Positions 36,967 through 45,056 of a DNA stretch of 64,000 bases are shown piece by piece; the first letter of the stretch is position 1, and every line of letters begins with the position of its first letter. The position numbers and the translations under genes were made by a program. The notes beneath the pieces are model-generated. The model was not told where the DNA came from. It searched no databases and saw only the letters and a list, made by a program, of their open reading frames with translations. The stretch is from a virus. The stretch is from the IMG/VR virus record IMGVR_UViG_3300027797_000016, positions 1-64,000 of that record. One strand, given 5' to 3'.

Positions 36967-37270
36967 TCAGTTTCTCCGCAAGTTCTTCTGTGGTGTATTT
37001 TTCTCCATCAAAATTGAAAAAGGTTCTATCTTTTCCAAGAACTTGATGTTCGTAATAAGTTTTTCCAGAGACTTGTGGAAACTCACCATTCACTTTTTCT
37101 TTTATATAGTTGATGTCTCCAATATAGTCGTCACAATCAAGACTACCCGTAAATTGTTTTGGATGATTGTTCATAAACTTCACAGTTGCTTCTACCAAAC
37201 TCATATCAGGTTTTGTGGATACTAACTGAAATCCAAAGCGGGCAAGTAGTTTGTTGAATAGGTCAATCAT
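36959..37270 (-). CDS. hypothetical protein
   Basis: 103 residues (MIDLFNKLLARFGFQLVSTK...). Overlaps neighbours by 8 nt. Not recognised. Confidence 0.65.
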   Translation of the reverse strand: MIDLFNKLLARFGFQLVSTKPDMSLVEATVKFMNNHPKQFTGSLDCDDYIGDINYIKEKVNGEFPQVSGKTYYEHQVLGKDRTFFNFDGEKYTTEELAEKLND

Positions 37271-37499
37271 TTTCCCCGACCTTCATTTTAGTAATAACAT
37301 AATGAAATTGAGGTTTGCCTTCCTCATCCAAAATATCCTCTCCAGGACACATATAAAAGATGATTTTAGCACCACTCGCAAGTTGTTCTTCAATACCTTC
37401 CATCGTTCTATATGTTCCAGTTCTCATATATTCTGGAAGTGAATTGAATGCGTCCTCAAGGATTTTTATTTGTTCTTGTGTAAGGTTTCTTTCAGTCAT
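37263..37499 (-). CDS. hypothetical protein
   Basis: 78 residues, MTERNLTQEQIKILEDAFNS..., helical then strands. Not recognised. Confidence 0.65.
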   Translation of the reverse strand: MTERNLTQEQIKILEDAFNSLPEYMRTGTYRTMEGIEEQLASGAKIIFYMCPGEDILDEEGKPQFHYVITKMKVGEND

Positions 37500-37711
37500 T
37501 AGAGTTTCTCCAGTTCATCTCTCAATTTAGCAAGTTCTTTTACATCAATAATAGAATAATATGAATCTTGTGGATTTGGATATTGTGTAAGTCGAATTAT
37601 AATTTCTGTGATACTTTGGCAAAGTGCTTCTTTCATATCATCTGTTGGTTCTTGTCTAAGTCCTCCACAAAACTCATCCCAAACTAATTGTGCTCTTTTG
37701 AGGTCAGTCAT
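37499..37711 (-). CDS. MTERAQ-ELEAL family protein 2
   Basis: 70 residues: MTDLKRAQLVWDEFCGGLRQ, PTDDMKEALCQSITEIIIRL, then DVKELAKLRDELEKL. The PTDDMKEAL..SI.E segment is nearly the same in 49736-49945. Confidence 0.65.
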   Translation of the reverse strand: MTDLKRAQLVWDEFCGGLRQEPTDDMKEALCQSITEIIIRLTQYPNPQDSYYSIIDVKELAKLRDELEKL

Positions 37712-37917
37712 TTTTCTAACCTTTCAGTAATATTTTCAAAAGAACTATAATCATAAGAAGTTGGTTGTCCCATTCTCAATTTCCCATCAGTATAAGAATG
37801 TTTATGAATTACCATCTTCCCCCCAAGTCCAACGAAGTCAATCAGTATTCTATCACATTCATAGAATTCTTTGAGATATTGTGATACTTTTACATAATCT
37901 ATGGGTTTAGCAGTCAT
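37708..37917 (-). CDS. hypothetical protein
   Basis: 69 residues (MTAKPIDYVKVSQYLKEFYE...). Not recognised. Confidence 0.6.
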   Translation of the reverse strand: MTAKPIDYVKVSQYLKEFYECDRILIDFVGLGGKMVIHKHSYTDGKLRMGQPTSYDYSSFENITERLEK

Positions 37918-38053
37918 TTTTCTGTTTTTCCATAAGTTCTTTCAATTTTTGTTTAGCATAATCCGTGAGTTCTCTTTTTGACTTTCTCAACTCGTCAATT
38001 TCACTTTGAGATAGAAGGAACCCGTCTGGGATATTCCCGTATTCTTCACTCAT
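37907..38053 (-). CDS. small charged helical protein
   Basis: 48 residues, MSEEYGNIPDGFLLSQSEID... then K/E-rich helix. Overlaps both neighbours by about 8-11 nt. Confidence 0.55.
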   Translation of the reverse strand: MSEEYGNIPDGFLLSQSEIDELRKSKRELTDYAKQKLKELMEKQKNDC

Positions 38054-38240
38054 CTCTTATATCCTTGAACCATTGGGCGAATTTAATCCATTCTTTATCA
38101 TTAAATGCTTCTGAACGATTGGCAGCACTGTAATCTTGGTTCCCATTTTCAGCACAAAATTTATGAAATGCGTGTTTAATCTCACACATCATAAGGTATC
38201 GGTGCATATTAACCATTTCGCATATTTGGGCATCAGTCAT
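38046..38240 (-). CDS. hypothetical protein
   Basis: 64 residues from MTDAQICEMVNMHRYLMMCE; helical, H/C/M-rich. Not recognised. Confidence 0.6.
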   Translation of the reverse strand: MTDAQICEMVNMHRYLMMCEIKHAFHKFCAENGNQDYSAANRSEAFNDKEWIKFAQWFKDIRDE

Positions 38241-38419
38241 ACTTCCCACGCATAAGATTTCAGGAGTTCGTTGTCTCTTTCAAGTGTCTCAATTTTATCA
38301 TACAAATCGTCAATAATTTCAATCAAAGCACAATAGTCAATACTTTCAATATCAGCACCATTTTCCATATCGGCATAGGTGTAATAAGACAATTGCTGTT
38401 TTAGGTTGCGTTCAGTCAT
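38237..38419 (-). CDS. small coiled-coil protein
   Basis: 60 residues; residues 30-55 (EIIDDLYDKIETLERDNELL) form a coiled coil. Not recognised. Confidence 0.6.
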   Translation of the reverse strand: MTERNLKQQLSYYTYADMENGADIESIDYCALIEIIDDLYDKIETLERDNELLKSYAWEV

Positions 38420-38607
38420 TTGTTTTTTTGTTTCTCAAAGTATTCAGTAAGTCCTTCAACTGCTCCAATAGAAAAGGCAATCCAACCTGGAGACAATACC
38501 CAAATCCAACTCCAATCAATAGTGTGAGTTAGTTTAGCACAAATAAAAAGAAAGAGCAAACTTTCAAAAATGCCGATTTTGAGTTTGCCGATTTTGATTG
38601 GGTTCAT
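38416..38607 (-). CDS. small membrane protein
   Basis: 63 residues with one or two spans (GIFESLLFLFICAKLTHTID, WIWVLSPGWIAFSIGAVEGL). Not recognised. Confidence 0.6.
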   Translation of the reverse strand: MNPIKIGKLKIGIFESLLFLFICAKLTHTIDWSWIWVLSPGWIAFSIGAVEGLTEYFEKQKNK

Positions 38608-38608
38608 T

Positions 38609-38827
38609 TCAGTTGTCCTCCTTCAAACGAATATTGCCTTCAGTATCACCACACATAGAATAGAAAGCATCTTCAGCAATAGAACGCAAGAATGTATCAT
38701 AGTCATTTTGTGTGGGTTCCCCTTCTTGTCCGGATGTTTCCTCTTCCCACATTTTCAAGAAATCATCTACGGAAAGTGTGAATTCACGGGGAATGTATGC
38801 GACTTTGGGAATGATGTGATTAGTCAT
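38609..38827 (-). CDS. acidic hypothetical protein
   Basis: 72 residues from MTNHIIPKVAYIPREFTLSV. The ORF extends upstream only through the promoter/leader (codons spelling YNTLIHKH come from TATAATACACTCATACACAA), so the start is 38827. Confidence 0.65.
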   Translation of the reverse strand: MTNHIIPKVAYIPREFTLSVDDFLKMWEEETSGQEGEPTQNDYDTFLRSIAEDAFYSMCGDTEGNIRLKEDN

Positions 38828-38849
38828 AATGTGTTTGTGTATGAGTGTA

Positions 38850-38993
38850 TTATACAGGATTTCCGTCAATAAACATAGGGTGATTTGGATAAGAACTCCT
38901 AACCATCATCACCCTAATCATAAGAGAACCATAACTCCCAGATTGTTTCATAGGAGTTCCCTTTCTGGTGTGGTTCCAAGATAGAACAGACAT
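38850..38993 (-). CDS. small hypothetical protein ending in a promoter
   Basis: 47 residues, MSVLSWNHTRKGTPMKQSGS..., basic, preceded by GGAG. Its TAA is inside the TATAAT of the next gene's promoter. Confidence 0.5.
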   Translation of the reverse strand: MSVLSWNHTRKGTPMKQSGSYGSLMIRVMMVRSSYPNHPMFIDGNPV

Positions 38994-38995
38994 AA

Positions 38996-39250
38996 TCAAT
39001 CTCCAAGACTACCAGACCTTACACTATCCACACCAGATAACCACCCATCATTATAACCATTTTTACCACCATCTTCCCATCCATCATCATAACCAACACC
39101 ATATGCTTTATCAGCAACCGCAAGAGCAAACTTTACAGCAACCTCACGAAAGGCATTATTCATAGCACCAGTCATAACACCAGCACCAAGAGTATTCATT
39201 CCAAACTGGGTTCCATCACCCCAGAGTTCAATAAGTTCTTGTTCAGTCAT
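38996..39250 (-). CDS. glycine-rich hypothetical protein
   Basis: 84 residues with a G/D repeat segment (AYGVGYDDGWEDGGKNGYND), period about 7-8, after an Ala-rich helix. TATAAT module upstream at 39275. Not recognised. Confidence 0.65.
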   Translation of the reverse strand: MTEQELIELWGDGTQFGMNTLGAGVMTGAMNNAFREVAVKFALAVADKAYGVGYDDGWEDGGKNGYNDGWLSGVDSVRSGSLGD

Positions 39251-39320
39251 CAGGTGTTTGTGTGTATGAGACTATTATAAGGCATCCAGAGGCACCCAGA
39301 GCATCCCCTGTGCCAGTTCT

Positions 39321-39479
39321 TCAAGTGTCCTCACCCAAGTTCTTATAAATCGCATCCATCCATATCTTATCAAAATATTTCCTGTCTTCATCAGTAATCA
39401 TATTTGCTCTCATATACTCTTCAAGTGTGATGTTATTATCATCCAAGTATTTTTGGAGTTCTTCAAGGTTTATAGACAT
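39321..39479 (-). CDS. small hypothetical protein
   Basis: 52 residues, MSINLEELQKYLDDNNITLE..., helical. Its ending G-E-D-T-stop is encoded by the GGACACTTGA that starts the short promoter module. Confidence 0.6.
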   Translation of the reverse strand: MSINLEELQKYLDDNNITLEEYMRANMITDEDRKYFDKIWMDAIYKNLGEDT

Positions 39480-39747
39480 AAACCTCAAAGGTTATTTTAT
39501 TCATATGGTCTCCAAATTCCATATTCATACTTACTACCTGTGCTTTTCCTGTTTGGATTTGTCCTGCTACTTGTTGAAAAGAAGTTTTCAAATCATCAAG
39601 GTCATAAGATTTGAGTATTGGAGGTTTTGATTTCTTCAGTTCATCTGCAAATGTTTCTTCACCCTCATAATCTTCTATTCTTGGAAATTTTGGTTTCTCT
39701 TTCTTTCCGTAAAGTTCCTCATATTTTTGTAGTAAAGGGTTCATCAT
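39463..39747 (-). CDS. hypothetical protein, paralog of 43928
   Basis: 94 residues. MNPLLQKYEELYGKKEKPKF, then DLDDLKTSFQQVAGQIQTGK and a strand MEFGDHMNKITFEVYVY. The same order occurs in 43928-44176 (DPNDLKVSFQQVAEQLQTSR, KIIFEVYGDD). Confidence 0.65.
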   Translation of the reverse strand: MMNPLLQKYEELYGKKEKPKFPRIEDYEGEETFADELKKSKPPILKSYDLDDLKTSFQQVAGQIQTGKAQVVSMNMEFGDHMNKITFEVYVYKP

Positions 39748-39950
39748 TCTAAAATAATATCACAACCATCGTTTCGTAAGTTCAACGACCACACAGATTT
39801 TACCACATTTGATAGATTATTACCAACACTCATCCACACCTCAAAATCCTCACCATACTCATTTGTATCAGGAAGAACACTCAAGATTTCTTTGAGTTCC
39901 CGAATGGTGAGTGCGTCAGTTGTGAATGGTTGGTTTCTTATATCAGTCAT
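39744..39950 (-). CDS. hypothetical protein
   Basis: 68 residues: TIRELKEILSVLPDTNEYGE then strands ending DIILE; pattern of a small conserved phage domain. Not named. Confidence 0.6.
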   Translation of the reverse strand: MTDIRNQPFTTDALTIRELKEILSVLPDTNEYGEDFEVWMSVGNNLSNVVKSVWSLNLRNDGCDIILE

Positions 39951-40051
39951 TTCTCACACCGATGTAATGGAATACGAAGAAACTGAAAGAACCTTCCAGT
40001 CCATCCTATCATATCTCCACATTTAGGACAACAATACGATGGGTAGGTCAT
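39947..40051 (-). CDS. zinc-finger-like peptide
   Basis: 34 residues: MTYPSYCCPKCGDMIGWTGR ... LHRCEK. C-C-P-x-C near the start and H-R-C near the end could hold one zinc. ATGA coupling both sides. Confidence 0.5.
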   Translation of the reverse strand: MTYPSYCCPKCGDMIGWTGRFFQFLRIPLHRCEK

Positions 40052-40233
40052 TTCAATCCAATCAGTTTAGCAAAATCAGGAGTGATAGTAAGGTTTTGTT
40101 CTCTTACAAGATTACGAACTTCCTTACGAAGATTTATCCACTTGCTGTAGTAATCTTGTGATGCTTTTTGTGCTCTGTTTTTAGCATCAAAGTCGCACTG
40201 GTGCTCGTAAGTTCTGGTTTCGTAGTATCTCAT
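40048..40233 (-). CDS. basic hypothetical protein
   Basis: 61 residues, MRYYETRTYEHQCDFDAKNR..., helical and basic. Not recognised. Confidence 0.6.
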   Translation of the reverse strand: MRYYETRTYEHQCDFDAKNRAQKASQDYYSKWINLRKEVRNLVREQNLTITPDFAKLIGLK

Positions 40234-40775
40234 TTTTCATCCACCCAGAAAAATCCAAGAAGATTTTTCATACAAAAACGGATTACAAAATTCGGTTTAG
40301 TCGGCATATAATACCTGAAAGACCTACAATTACCGAATGTATAATATCCTTCGTGGTCATTTCCTTGTTTAATTACAAAACTGGAAGTAATATTACTACC
40401 AGTCGCAATAAGGTTAGAATATGTAAGTTTAGGTGGAAATTGTCCGTGTTCCTTCGCATACTCAAAGTTATCAATAATTCTATTGAACTTTGTATCATAC
40501 AAAGTTTCAGCAATATACTTTGACTTATAAAAACTATTCTTTGTTCTCTCAATCAAATCATCAATCTTCTCATCCAATTCTTGCGATATTTCTTCCAGAG
40601 TTTTACAAGGTTCAGGTATATCAAGATAATCTTTGATTACATCAAAATACTCATAATCTTCGGTGAAATAAAAACAACCAAGAATATAAGGAAGAACACT
40701 TTGAGGTGCTCCTTTCAGTTTCTCTGGATTGAGTTTATATCCTGATGGTCCTATTTTTAGTGTTGGTTCAGTCAT
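40230..40775 (-). CDS. hypothetical protein
   Basis: 181 residues from MTEPTLKIGPSGYKLNPEKL, with helical middle and C-terminal aromatic NFVIRFCMKNLLGFFWVDEK, resembling the W-V-R-F...F-D-C-N-W-V-K-N-K ending of 40974 and 44315. Confidence 0.65.
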   Translation of the reverse strand: MTEPTLKIGPSGYKLNPEKLKGAPQSVLPYILGCFYFTEDYEYFDVIKDYLDIPEPCKTLEEISQELDEKIDDLIERTKNSFYKSKYIAETLYDTKFNRIIDNFEYAKEHGQFPPKLTYSNLIATGSNITSSFVIKQGNDHEGYYTFGNCRSFRYYMPTKPNFVIRFCMKNLLGFFWVDEK

Positions 40776-40776
40776 T

Positions 40777-40977
40777 TCAAATACCTGCGTCAGCATCAAT
40801 AGTGAATTCTGCTTTGTCTGTGATAATCTCTACACTCATATCATTCATAATGTCGGCAATCAAATCCCTTACCCTCTCCCTTGACTTGTGAGTATATACT
40901 CCATTCCAGTTTGATACCATTAGAGAGTGGTTGAAAGTATCAATAATAACTGCAAGTTCGTGTGCTGTGATTTTCAT
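40777..40977 (-). CDS. hypothetical protein
   Basis: 66 residues, MKITAHELAVIIDTFNHSLM..., helical. Not recognised. Confidence 0.6.
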   Translation of the reverse strand: MKITAHELAVIIDTFNHSLMVSNWNGVYTHKSRERVRDLIADIMNDMSVEIITDKAEFTIDADAGI

Positions 40978-41195
40978 TTGTTCTTCACCCAGTTACAATC
41001 AAAAAATACTTTAGACCAGAACCTTACCCAAGCATTAGGAACTTTACCTTCTTGTGGCACCCAAGTCATAGGAGAAAAACTAGCATCACCACCAAACGCA
41101 TAACAAGTCCAGTTAGATAGTTTTGGTTGTGTGATAGTATATGTGTTTGATTTATTGTAATCAGCAGGAAAAGTATATTCAGTATATTCAGTCAT
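40974..41195 (-). CDS. hypothetical protein, paralog of 44315
   Basis: 73 residues. NWTCYAFGGDASFSPMTWVP then EGKVPNAWVRFWSKVFFDCN, shared almost residue for residue with 44315-44593. Strand-rich, aromatic. Confidence 0.65.
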   Translation of the reverse strand: MTEYTEYTFPADYNKSNTYTITQPKLSNWTCYAFGGDASFSPMTWVPQEGKVPNAWVRFWSKVFFDCNWVKNK

Positions 41196-41347
41196 CGTAT
41201 TCCAATTTTGAGAGTGCCTTTCAGTTCATTATAAAGTCCATTCAATCCCTGTCTCCTATCATTATCAGTTACATCAAGAATATGATACAATAGTCGTGCC
41301 TGTTCTTCGTCCAGTGTGATTTTGTAGTTCTTTTGAATTTCAATCAT
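41192..41347 (-). CDS. small helical protein
   Basis: 51 residues, MIEIQKNYKITLDEEQARLL...; ATGA overlaps with both neighbours. Not recognised. Confidence 0.6.
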   Translation of the reverse strand: MIEIQKNYKITLDEEQARLLYHILDVTDNDRRQGLNGLYNELKGTLKIGIR

Positions 41348-41580
41348 TTTGGGCAGTGGAGAAAATATTTGTATTCAGAAAGCATATTATATTGCCATTG
41401 AACTAAATCACAACCTTTGTATTCACTGACAACTGTAAAAGTTCCATGTTTCTCAACTGGTTCTGCAACTGCTTGTGCTTCTGGTTGTTTGAAACTCTCA
41501 AGAATAGCAGGCACCATAAAATACAGACAAGCAAGACAAAATCCAGTAAGTAATCCAAGTGCGTATTGTGGGTATCTCAT
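41344..41580 (-). CDS. membrane-anchored small protein (family with 32846)
   Basis: 78 residues: span LGLLTGFCLACLYFMVPAIL, linker, then VVSEYKGCDLVQWQ..YKYFLHCPK, the same domain as in 32846-33046. Confidence 0.65.
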   Translation of the reverse strand: MRYPQYALGLLTGFCLACLYFMVPAILESFKQPEAQAVAEPVEKHGTFTVVSEYKGCDLVQWQYNMLSEYKYFLHCPK

Positions 41581-42326
41581 CGTAGTTTCCTCTTGATTTT
41601 ATTGAGACAATCGTTGAAACCTTCTACAGTACACTCAACATAAGCATTTTGAGACCCAGCGGCAGATTGTTCTTTCGGCAACCATTCTTCAATGGCATCC
41701 ACAAGTTCCTGAAGTGATGTTTCTTTCTTGGTGAATGTATCATCCCACCAGTCAGCAATCACATCATAAAGAGTTTGTGGTTTGGTAGATGAAACTACAC
41801 CTTGCTTGACTGCTTCCCTGAATGCTTCTTTCAATCCATCAGCAACTTGCTCTGGTGTTTGAGGTTTCAAACAATCTAATGGGTCTTTATCTGGATTTTC
41901 TTCACACCATTTCTTACTCTCACGAACAGCATCTTTTATTTGTTGTCCTTTCCCATAAGTAAATACCGCCCACCTAAACCAAGCAGCAGGAGAAAGTTCA
42001 TAATAACCATCACTCAAATATCCACTCAACTTTTCACCAAAACGAAGAGCAACAGATTTCCATTCATTATCTTCTTGTTCTTCTTGAACTTTTTCCATTA
42101 CTTCCTTTGCGGTAGAGATTGCGTAAGCAAACTCATATCCTGCTTGGAAACCTTGCCACCTTGTATCATCATACTGGGAGTCAGTTTCTAATTCAGGATA
42201 TTGCCCCCACCAATCTTTGTAGCATTCTTCTACTGGTGATTTTGTTCGTTGCTGTTCTTCAAGTTTTTGTAGTTTCTCTTGGAGAATAGCAATATCCTCT
42301 TTGAGTTGTTGAATAGTTTCAGTCAT
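41577..42326 (-). CDS. hypothetical protein with coiled-coil start
   Basis: 249 residues, among the largest of this operon. Coiled coil at 1-30 (IQQLKEDIAILQEKLQKLEE), W/Y-rich middle, and two TPEQVADGLKEAFREAVKQG-type helices; the phrase TPEQVADGL resembles TPDEVDAGL in 44315. Not recognised. Confidence 0.65.
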   Translation of the reverse strand: MTETIQQLKEDIAILQEKLQKLEEQQRTKSPVEECYKDWWGQYPELETDSQYDDTRWQGFQAGYEFAYAISTAKEVMEKVQEEQEDNEWKSVALRFGEKLSGYLSDGYYELSPAAWFRWAVFTYGKGQQIKDAVRESKKWCEENPDKDPLDCLKPQTPEQVADGLKEAFREAVKQGVVSSTKPQTLYDVIADWWDDTFTKKETSLQELVDAIEEWLPKEQSAAGSQNAYVECTVEGFNDCLNKIKRKLR

Positions 42327-42526
42327 TTCAAGTTCTCCCTTGCTTTGCGAGCAGTATCATAAAGTTCCCGAAGTCGTTGCGACCTCTCCTCTCGTTTTTT
42401 GACTTGTTCTGGACTATTATGCCACACACTATCAGTTCCGTGTAAAGGGCAATCTGGATTGAGGTTTTGAGTGTTTGAAGTTTTGGTTCCTATTTGAATG
42501 TAGGAACAGGTGCATTTGGTAGTCAT
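42323..42526 (-). CDS. Cys/His-containing basic protein
   Basis: 67 residues: C-T-C-S-Y near the start and D-C-P-L-H-G could bind a metal; basic helix at the end (REERSQRLRELYDTARKARE). Confidence 0.6.
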   Translation of the reverse strand: MTTKCTCSYIQIGTKTSNTQNLNPDCPLHGTDSVWHNSPEQVKKREERSQRLRELYDTARKARENLK

Positions 42527-42708
42527 ACATCCTCCATATCAAAACTCATATCATATTTTGGTAGTGGTTGTCCTGCTACATTATAGCACCAATCACAAAA
42601 GTTCATACTCTCTACCATATCAACATCCCATCCACAACACTCCACAGCACTATGAAGTGTGGAAAGAAACTCTGGTGTGAGAAGTTCTTTGAGTTCTTGT
42701 TTCGTCAT
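42523..42708 (-). CDS. hypothetical protein
   Basis: 61 residues, with C-C-G-W and C-D-W-C in the middle. Not recognised. Confidence 0.6.
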   Translation of the reverse strand: MTKQELKELLTPEFLSTLHSAVECCGWDVDMVESMNFCDWCYNVAGQPLPKYDMSFDMEDV

Positions 42709-42884
42709 CGGTTCATCCAGTCTCTCAAATCAACAATTTCATACCAGTCATACCTATACTTTTGTTTTGATATTTCCTCCCATTTTTCTTTTGCTTCCTC
42801 TTTGGTTTCGTAGCATTCAATCCAATCATCAGTATAGGCAGAAGGATAATAGTTGTCTCCAGCAATCAATAGATAAGGTTTCAT
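42705..42884 (-). CDS. small hypothetical protein
   Basis: 59 residues, MKPYLLIAGDNYYPSAYTDD... then EEAKEKWEEISKQKYRYDWY: strand, helix, strand. A typical small phage alpha/beta domain. Not recognised. Confidence 0.6.
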   Translation of the reverse strand: MKPYLLIAGDNYYPSAYTDDWIECYETKEEAKEKWEEISKQKYRYDWYEIVDLRDWMNR

Positions 42885-42887
42885 CGT

Positions 42888-42977
42888 TCAGCAACCACAT
42901 CGTTGATAGTGAGCAAAATCACTCAAACTGGTGCTACCATATTCTACAACACCATCAAGTAAGCAAAGGTAGTTCAT
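42888..42977 (-). CDS. 29-residue peptide
   Basis: MNYLCLLDGVVEYGSTSLSD then FAHYQRCGC. ATGA with its upstream gene; low certainty owing to size. Confidence 0.45.
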   Translation of the reverse strand: MNYLCLLDGVVEYGSTSLSDFAHYQRCGC

Positions 42978-43159
42978 TTCAGTTGCTCCAAGCAAATAGA
43001 ACAGAGACAATCATCAGTTTTAGGAACTCTAAACATAATATGGTTTCCAGAGCAACAATCTCTATCACCACATTTTCTACATTCATCACAAACCCACTCC
43101 TTTTGATTACGACATTTTACGAAATCTTCAAGAGTGTATTGTTGGAGAATAGAAGTCAT
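42974..43159 (-). CDS. cysteine-rich zinc-binding protein
   Basis: 61 residues with nine cysteines: CDECRKCGDRDCCSG and CLCSICLEQLK. Spacing suggests two zinc sites. Not assigned to a family. Confidence 0.6.
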   Translation of the reverse strand: MTSILQQYTLEDFVKCRNQKEWVCDECRKCGDRDCCSGNHIMFRVPKTDDCLCSICLEQLK

Positions 43160-43305
43160 TCTAATACATCAGTAAGTTTGTTATACATCCAAGAGATTAT
43201 GAGTGCCTGTCCCCAAGTAAGAGGAAAGAAAGATACAAGTGCCCAACCCATCAATCCCACAAAAATATAAAATCCAATTGTTTCACCAATCTCTTGTTTA
43301 GTCAT
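43156..43305 (-). CDS. small membrane protein
   Basis: 49 residues from MTKQEIGETIGFYIFVGLMG, one long hydrophobic segment. Start at 43305 fits coupling to the upstream gene. Confidence 0.6.
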   Translation of the reverse strand: MTKQEIGETIGFYIFVGLMGWALVSFFPLTWGQALIISWMYNKLTDVLE

Positions 43306-43484
43306 TTGAGGTTCCTCATCAATCGTGCGTAAGAATAATTCCAAGTAGAAGGGTCTTCTGGGTCAAAAGGGTTCTTGTATTCTTTTGGTTCATAAGGTTC
43401 TGGTGTATATTGGAAGAATTTAGAAGCAATATAAGAACCAAGACAAGGAAACAGAAAGCAAAGAAGAGCAGATGTAAGGGTCAT
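43302..43484 (-). CDS. small membrane-anchored protein
   Basis: 60 residues: span MTLTSALLCFLFPCLGSYIA then a proline/acidic tail (YTPEPYEPKEYKNPFDPEDP). TATAAT module upstream. Confidence 0.6.
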   Translation of the reverse strand: MTLTSALLCFLFPCLGSYIASKFFQYTPEPYEPKEYKNPFDPEDPSTWNYSYARLMRNLK

Positions 43485-43507
43485 CAGGGTTGTTTGTGTA
43501 TGAAACT

Positions 43508-43536
43508 ATTATAAGGCATCAGGGCACCGAGTTCAA
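43508..43536 (-). promoter_or_regulatory. sigma-70-type promoter in hairpin module
   Basis: TTGAAC (43531-43536), 17 nt, TATAAT (43508-43513). The -35 and spacer form a GGGCACTTGAACTCGGTGCC.. hairpin that likely terminates the previous operon. Confidence 0.7.
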
Positions 43537-43554
43537 GTGCCCTGTGCCGGTTCT

Positions 43555-43935
43555 TCAAGTGTCCCCAACAGAGTTGAGAGCAAGACCAATTCTACTAATT
43601 TTATTTTCTAAACTATTGTAATACTGATAAACATAATTATCATCAAGATTATCATTTTTTGCTTTCCTCACAAGAGCAAGCAAATCGTTAATCTCATAAT
43701 TACTAAAGGGTTCTACCGTCCATTCACCGATAGATACAACTTTTTTAGTCATCAGGTGTCTTTGTGTGTATGAATGTATTATAAGGCATCTGGTGCCCCT
43801 GTGGAGTGGTGTCTGTGCCAGTTCGTCAAGTGTCCTCTGCTCTTCAAGGATTATTTCAAAAATCATTCTGGTGTAGCTTTCTGTTGCTCCCCAGTGTCTT
43901 GCTAATCTTATAATGTCTTTATGTTTATTAGTCAT
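43555..43935 (-). CDS. two small genes fused across a promoter module
   Basis: The frame runs from MTNKHKDIIRLARHWGATES (43935) through DELAQTPL and then through the promoter module into MTKKVVSIGEWTVEPFSNYE (ATG at 43752), ending VGDT. In 34342 and 51309 the equivalent DELAQ..PPDAL tail stops at the promoter's TAA; here the frame is shifted and stays open. The downstream 65-residue protein probably starts at 43752, while the upstream gene would yield a 126-residue fusion. Confidence 0.5.
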   Translation of the reverse strand: MTNKHKDIIRLARHWGATESYTRMIFEIILEEQRTLDELAQTPLHRGTRCLIIHSYTQRHLMTKKVVSIGEWTVEPFSNYEINDLLALVRKAKNDNLDDNYVYQYYNSLENKISRIGLALNSVGDT

Positions 43936-44176
43936 CCCCATAAACCTCAAAGATAATTTTTGCTCCACCCATTACATCCCTTTCCATACTCATACTCAAC
44001 ACCTGTGCCCTACTAGTTTGGAGTTGTTCTGCTACTTGTTGAAAAGATACTTTCAAGTCATTAGGGTCATAACATTTTGCGAGTTTTCGTAGTTTTGATT
44101 TCTCTACTGGTTTTGGAGGTTCTGGTGGTTTTGGATTATGGATTTCATTATATTTTTCAATTAGTGGATTAGTCAT
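43928..44176 (-). CDS. hypothetical protein, paralog of 39463
   Basis: 82 residues: MTNPLIEKYNEIHNPKPPEP, proline-rich hinge, DLKVSFQQVAEQLQTSRAQV, KIIFEVY. See 39463-39747. Confidence 0.65.
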   Translation of the reverse strand: MTNPLIEKYNEIHNPKPPEPPKPVEKSKLRKLAKCYDPNDLKVSFQQVAEQLQTSRAQVLSMSMERDVMGGAKIIFEVYGDD

Positions 44177-44318
44177 TTTCTTTACAATACCTTTGATATT
44201 CCCAATGATGAACCATTTCTACAAGGTCTTTGGTAACTAAACAATCTTCATTATCTTTAATTTTATCCCAATCAATAGGATTTTTTTCACTCCATTCTTC
44301 GTAGGTTAGTTTAGTCAT
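44169..44318 (-). CDS. small acidic protein
   Basis: 49 residues, MTKLTYEEWSEKNPIDWDKI... Overlaps neighbours by 4-8 nt. Not recognised. Confidence 0.6.
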   Translation of the reverse strand: MTKLTYEEWSEKNPIDWDKIKDNEDCLVTKDLVEMVHHWEYQRYCKEND

Positions 44319-44593
44319 TTGTTCTTCACCCAGTTACAATCTAAAAATACTTTCATAAAAAACCTCACCCAAGCATTAGGAACTTTACCTTCTTCTGGTG
44401 TCCAAGTGATAGAAGAAAATGAGGCATTACCACCAAAAAGGTAGCAGGTATAGTTAGATTGTTTTGGTTGGTGAATAAAAAGATAATCGTTGGGAATTGG
44501 GAATACACCATCTTCCTTTGCTTGTTTCATAGCACCACGAAGTCCAGCATCTACTTCATCTGGTGTTTGTGGCGTTGGTTGATATTCAGTCAT
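44315..44593 (-). CDS. hypothetical protein, paralog of 40974
   Basis: 92 residues from MTEYQPTPQTPDEVDAGLRG; the C-terminal half (NYTCYLFGGNASFSSITWTP, EGKVPNAWVRF) duplicates 40974-41195, and an extra N-terminal helix is added. Confidence 0.65.
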   Translation of the reverse strand: MTEYQPTPQTPDEVDAGLRGAMKQAKEDGVFPIPNDYLFIHQPKQSNYTCYLFGGNASFSSITWTPEEGKVPNAWVRFFMKVFLDCNWVKNK

Positions 44594-45056
44594 AAGGAAT
44601 CCATTCAGCAAAACTAAAGATATACGCAAGTCCCCATTCTAATGTATGAGGTGGTAGTTCGTCAATATGATTAAACGCAAGTCGTCTTGCTTCCAAGATG
44701 CGTTCTTTACCTACCGCAAGTAGATTTGCTTTAGAACCTTTGAGAAACTCATTATAATCTGCCTGATTATTCTGTTTCGCACCAGAGATATACAATCGTC
44801 TCATTTCAGTAAAAAGTTCTGCGGTTTCGGGGGCAAATGTAATCACTTCTTCCCCCAAAGGGATTTCCATAGTTTTCATCGCACTCATTGAAAATTTCAT
44901 CGCATCTCTGGTTTCTTCTACTGATAAGGCATCCTCATCCTCATCACGAAACTTATGTTGTATTATACCGTTACTGCACTCAACTAATCTTAAAAGAGCA
45001 ATCTTGTCCTTCTCAGAGTCAGGTAGTGCTTGAAATCTTGCGTCCCAGTCAATCAT
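44586..45056 (-). CDS. hypothetical protein
   Basis: 156 residues from MIDWDARFQALPDSEKDKIA, helical. The GIY-YIG gene's stop overlaps its start by 4 nt, so the endonuclease was placed exactly ahead of it. Not recognised. Confidence 0.65.
   Translation of the reverse strand: MIDWDARFQALPDSEKDKIALLRLVECSNGIIQHKFRDEDEDALSVEETRDAMKFSMSAMKTMEIPLGEEVITFAPETAELFTEMRRLYISGAKQNNQADYNEFLKGSKANLLAVGKERILEARRLAFNHIDELPPHTLEWGLAYIFSFAEWIPYD

Noticed and set aside
42659-43270. 203-codon plus-strand reading frame
   Set aside because: Runs opposite to five coupled minus-strand genes; S/T/H-rich product typical of antisense frames.
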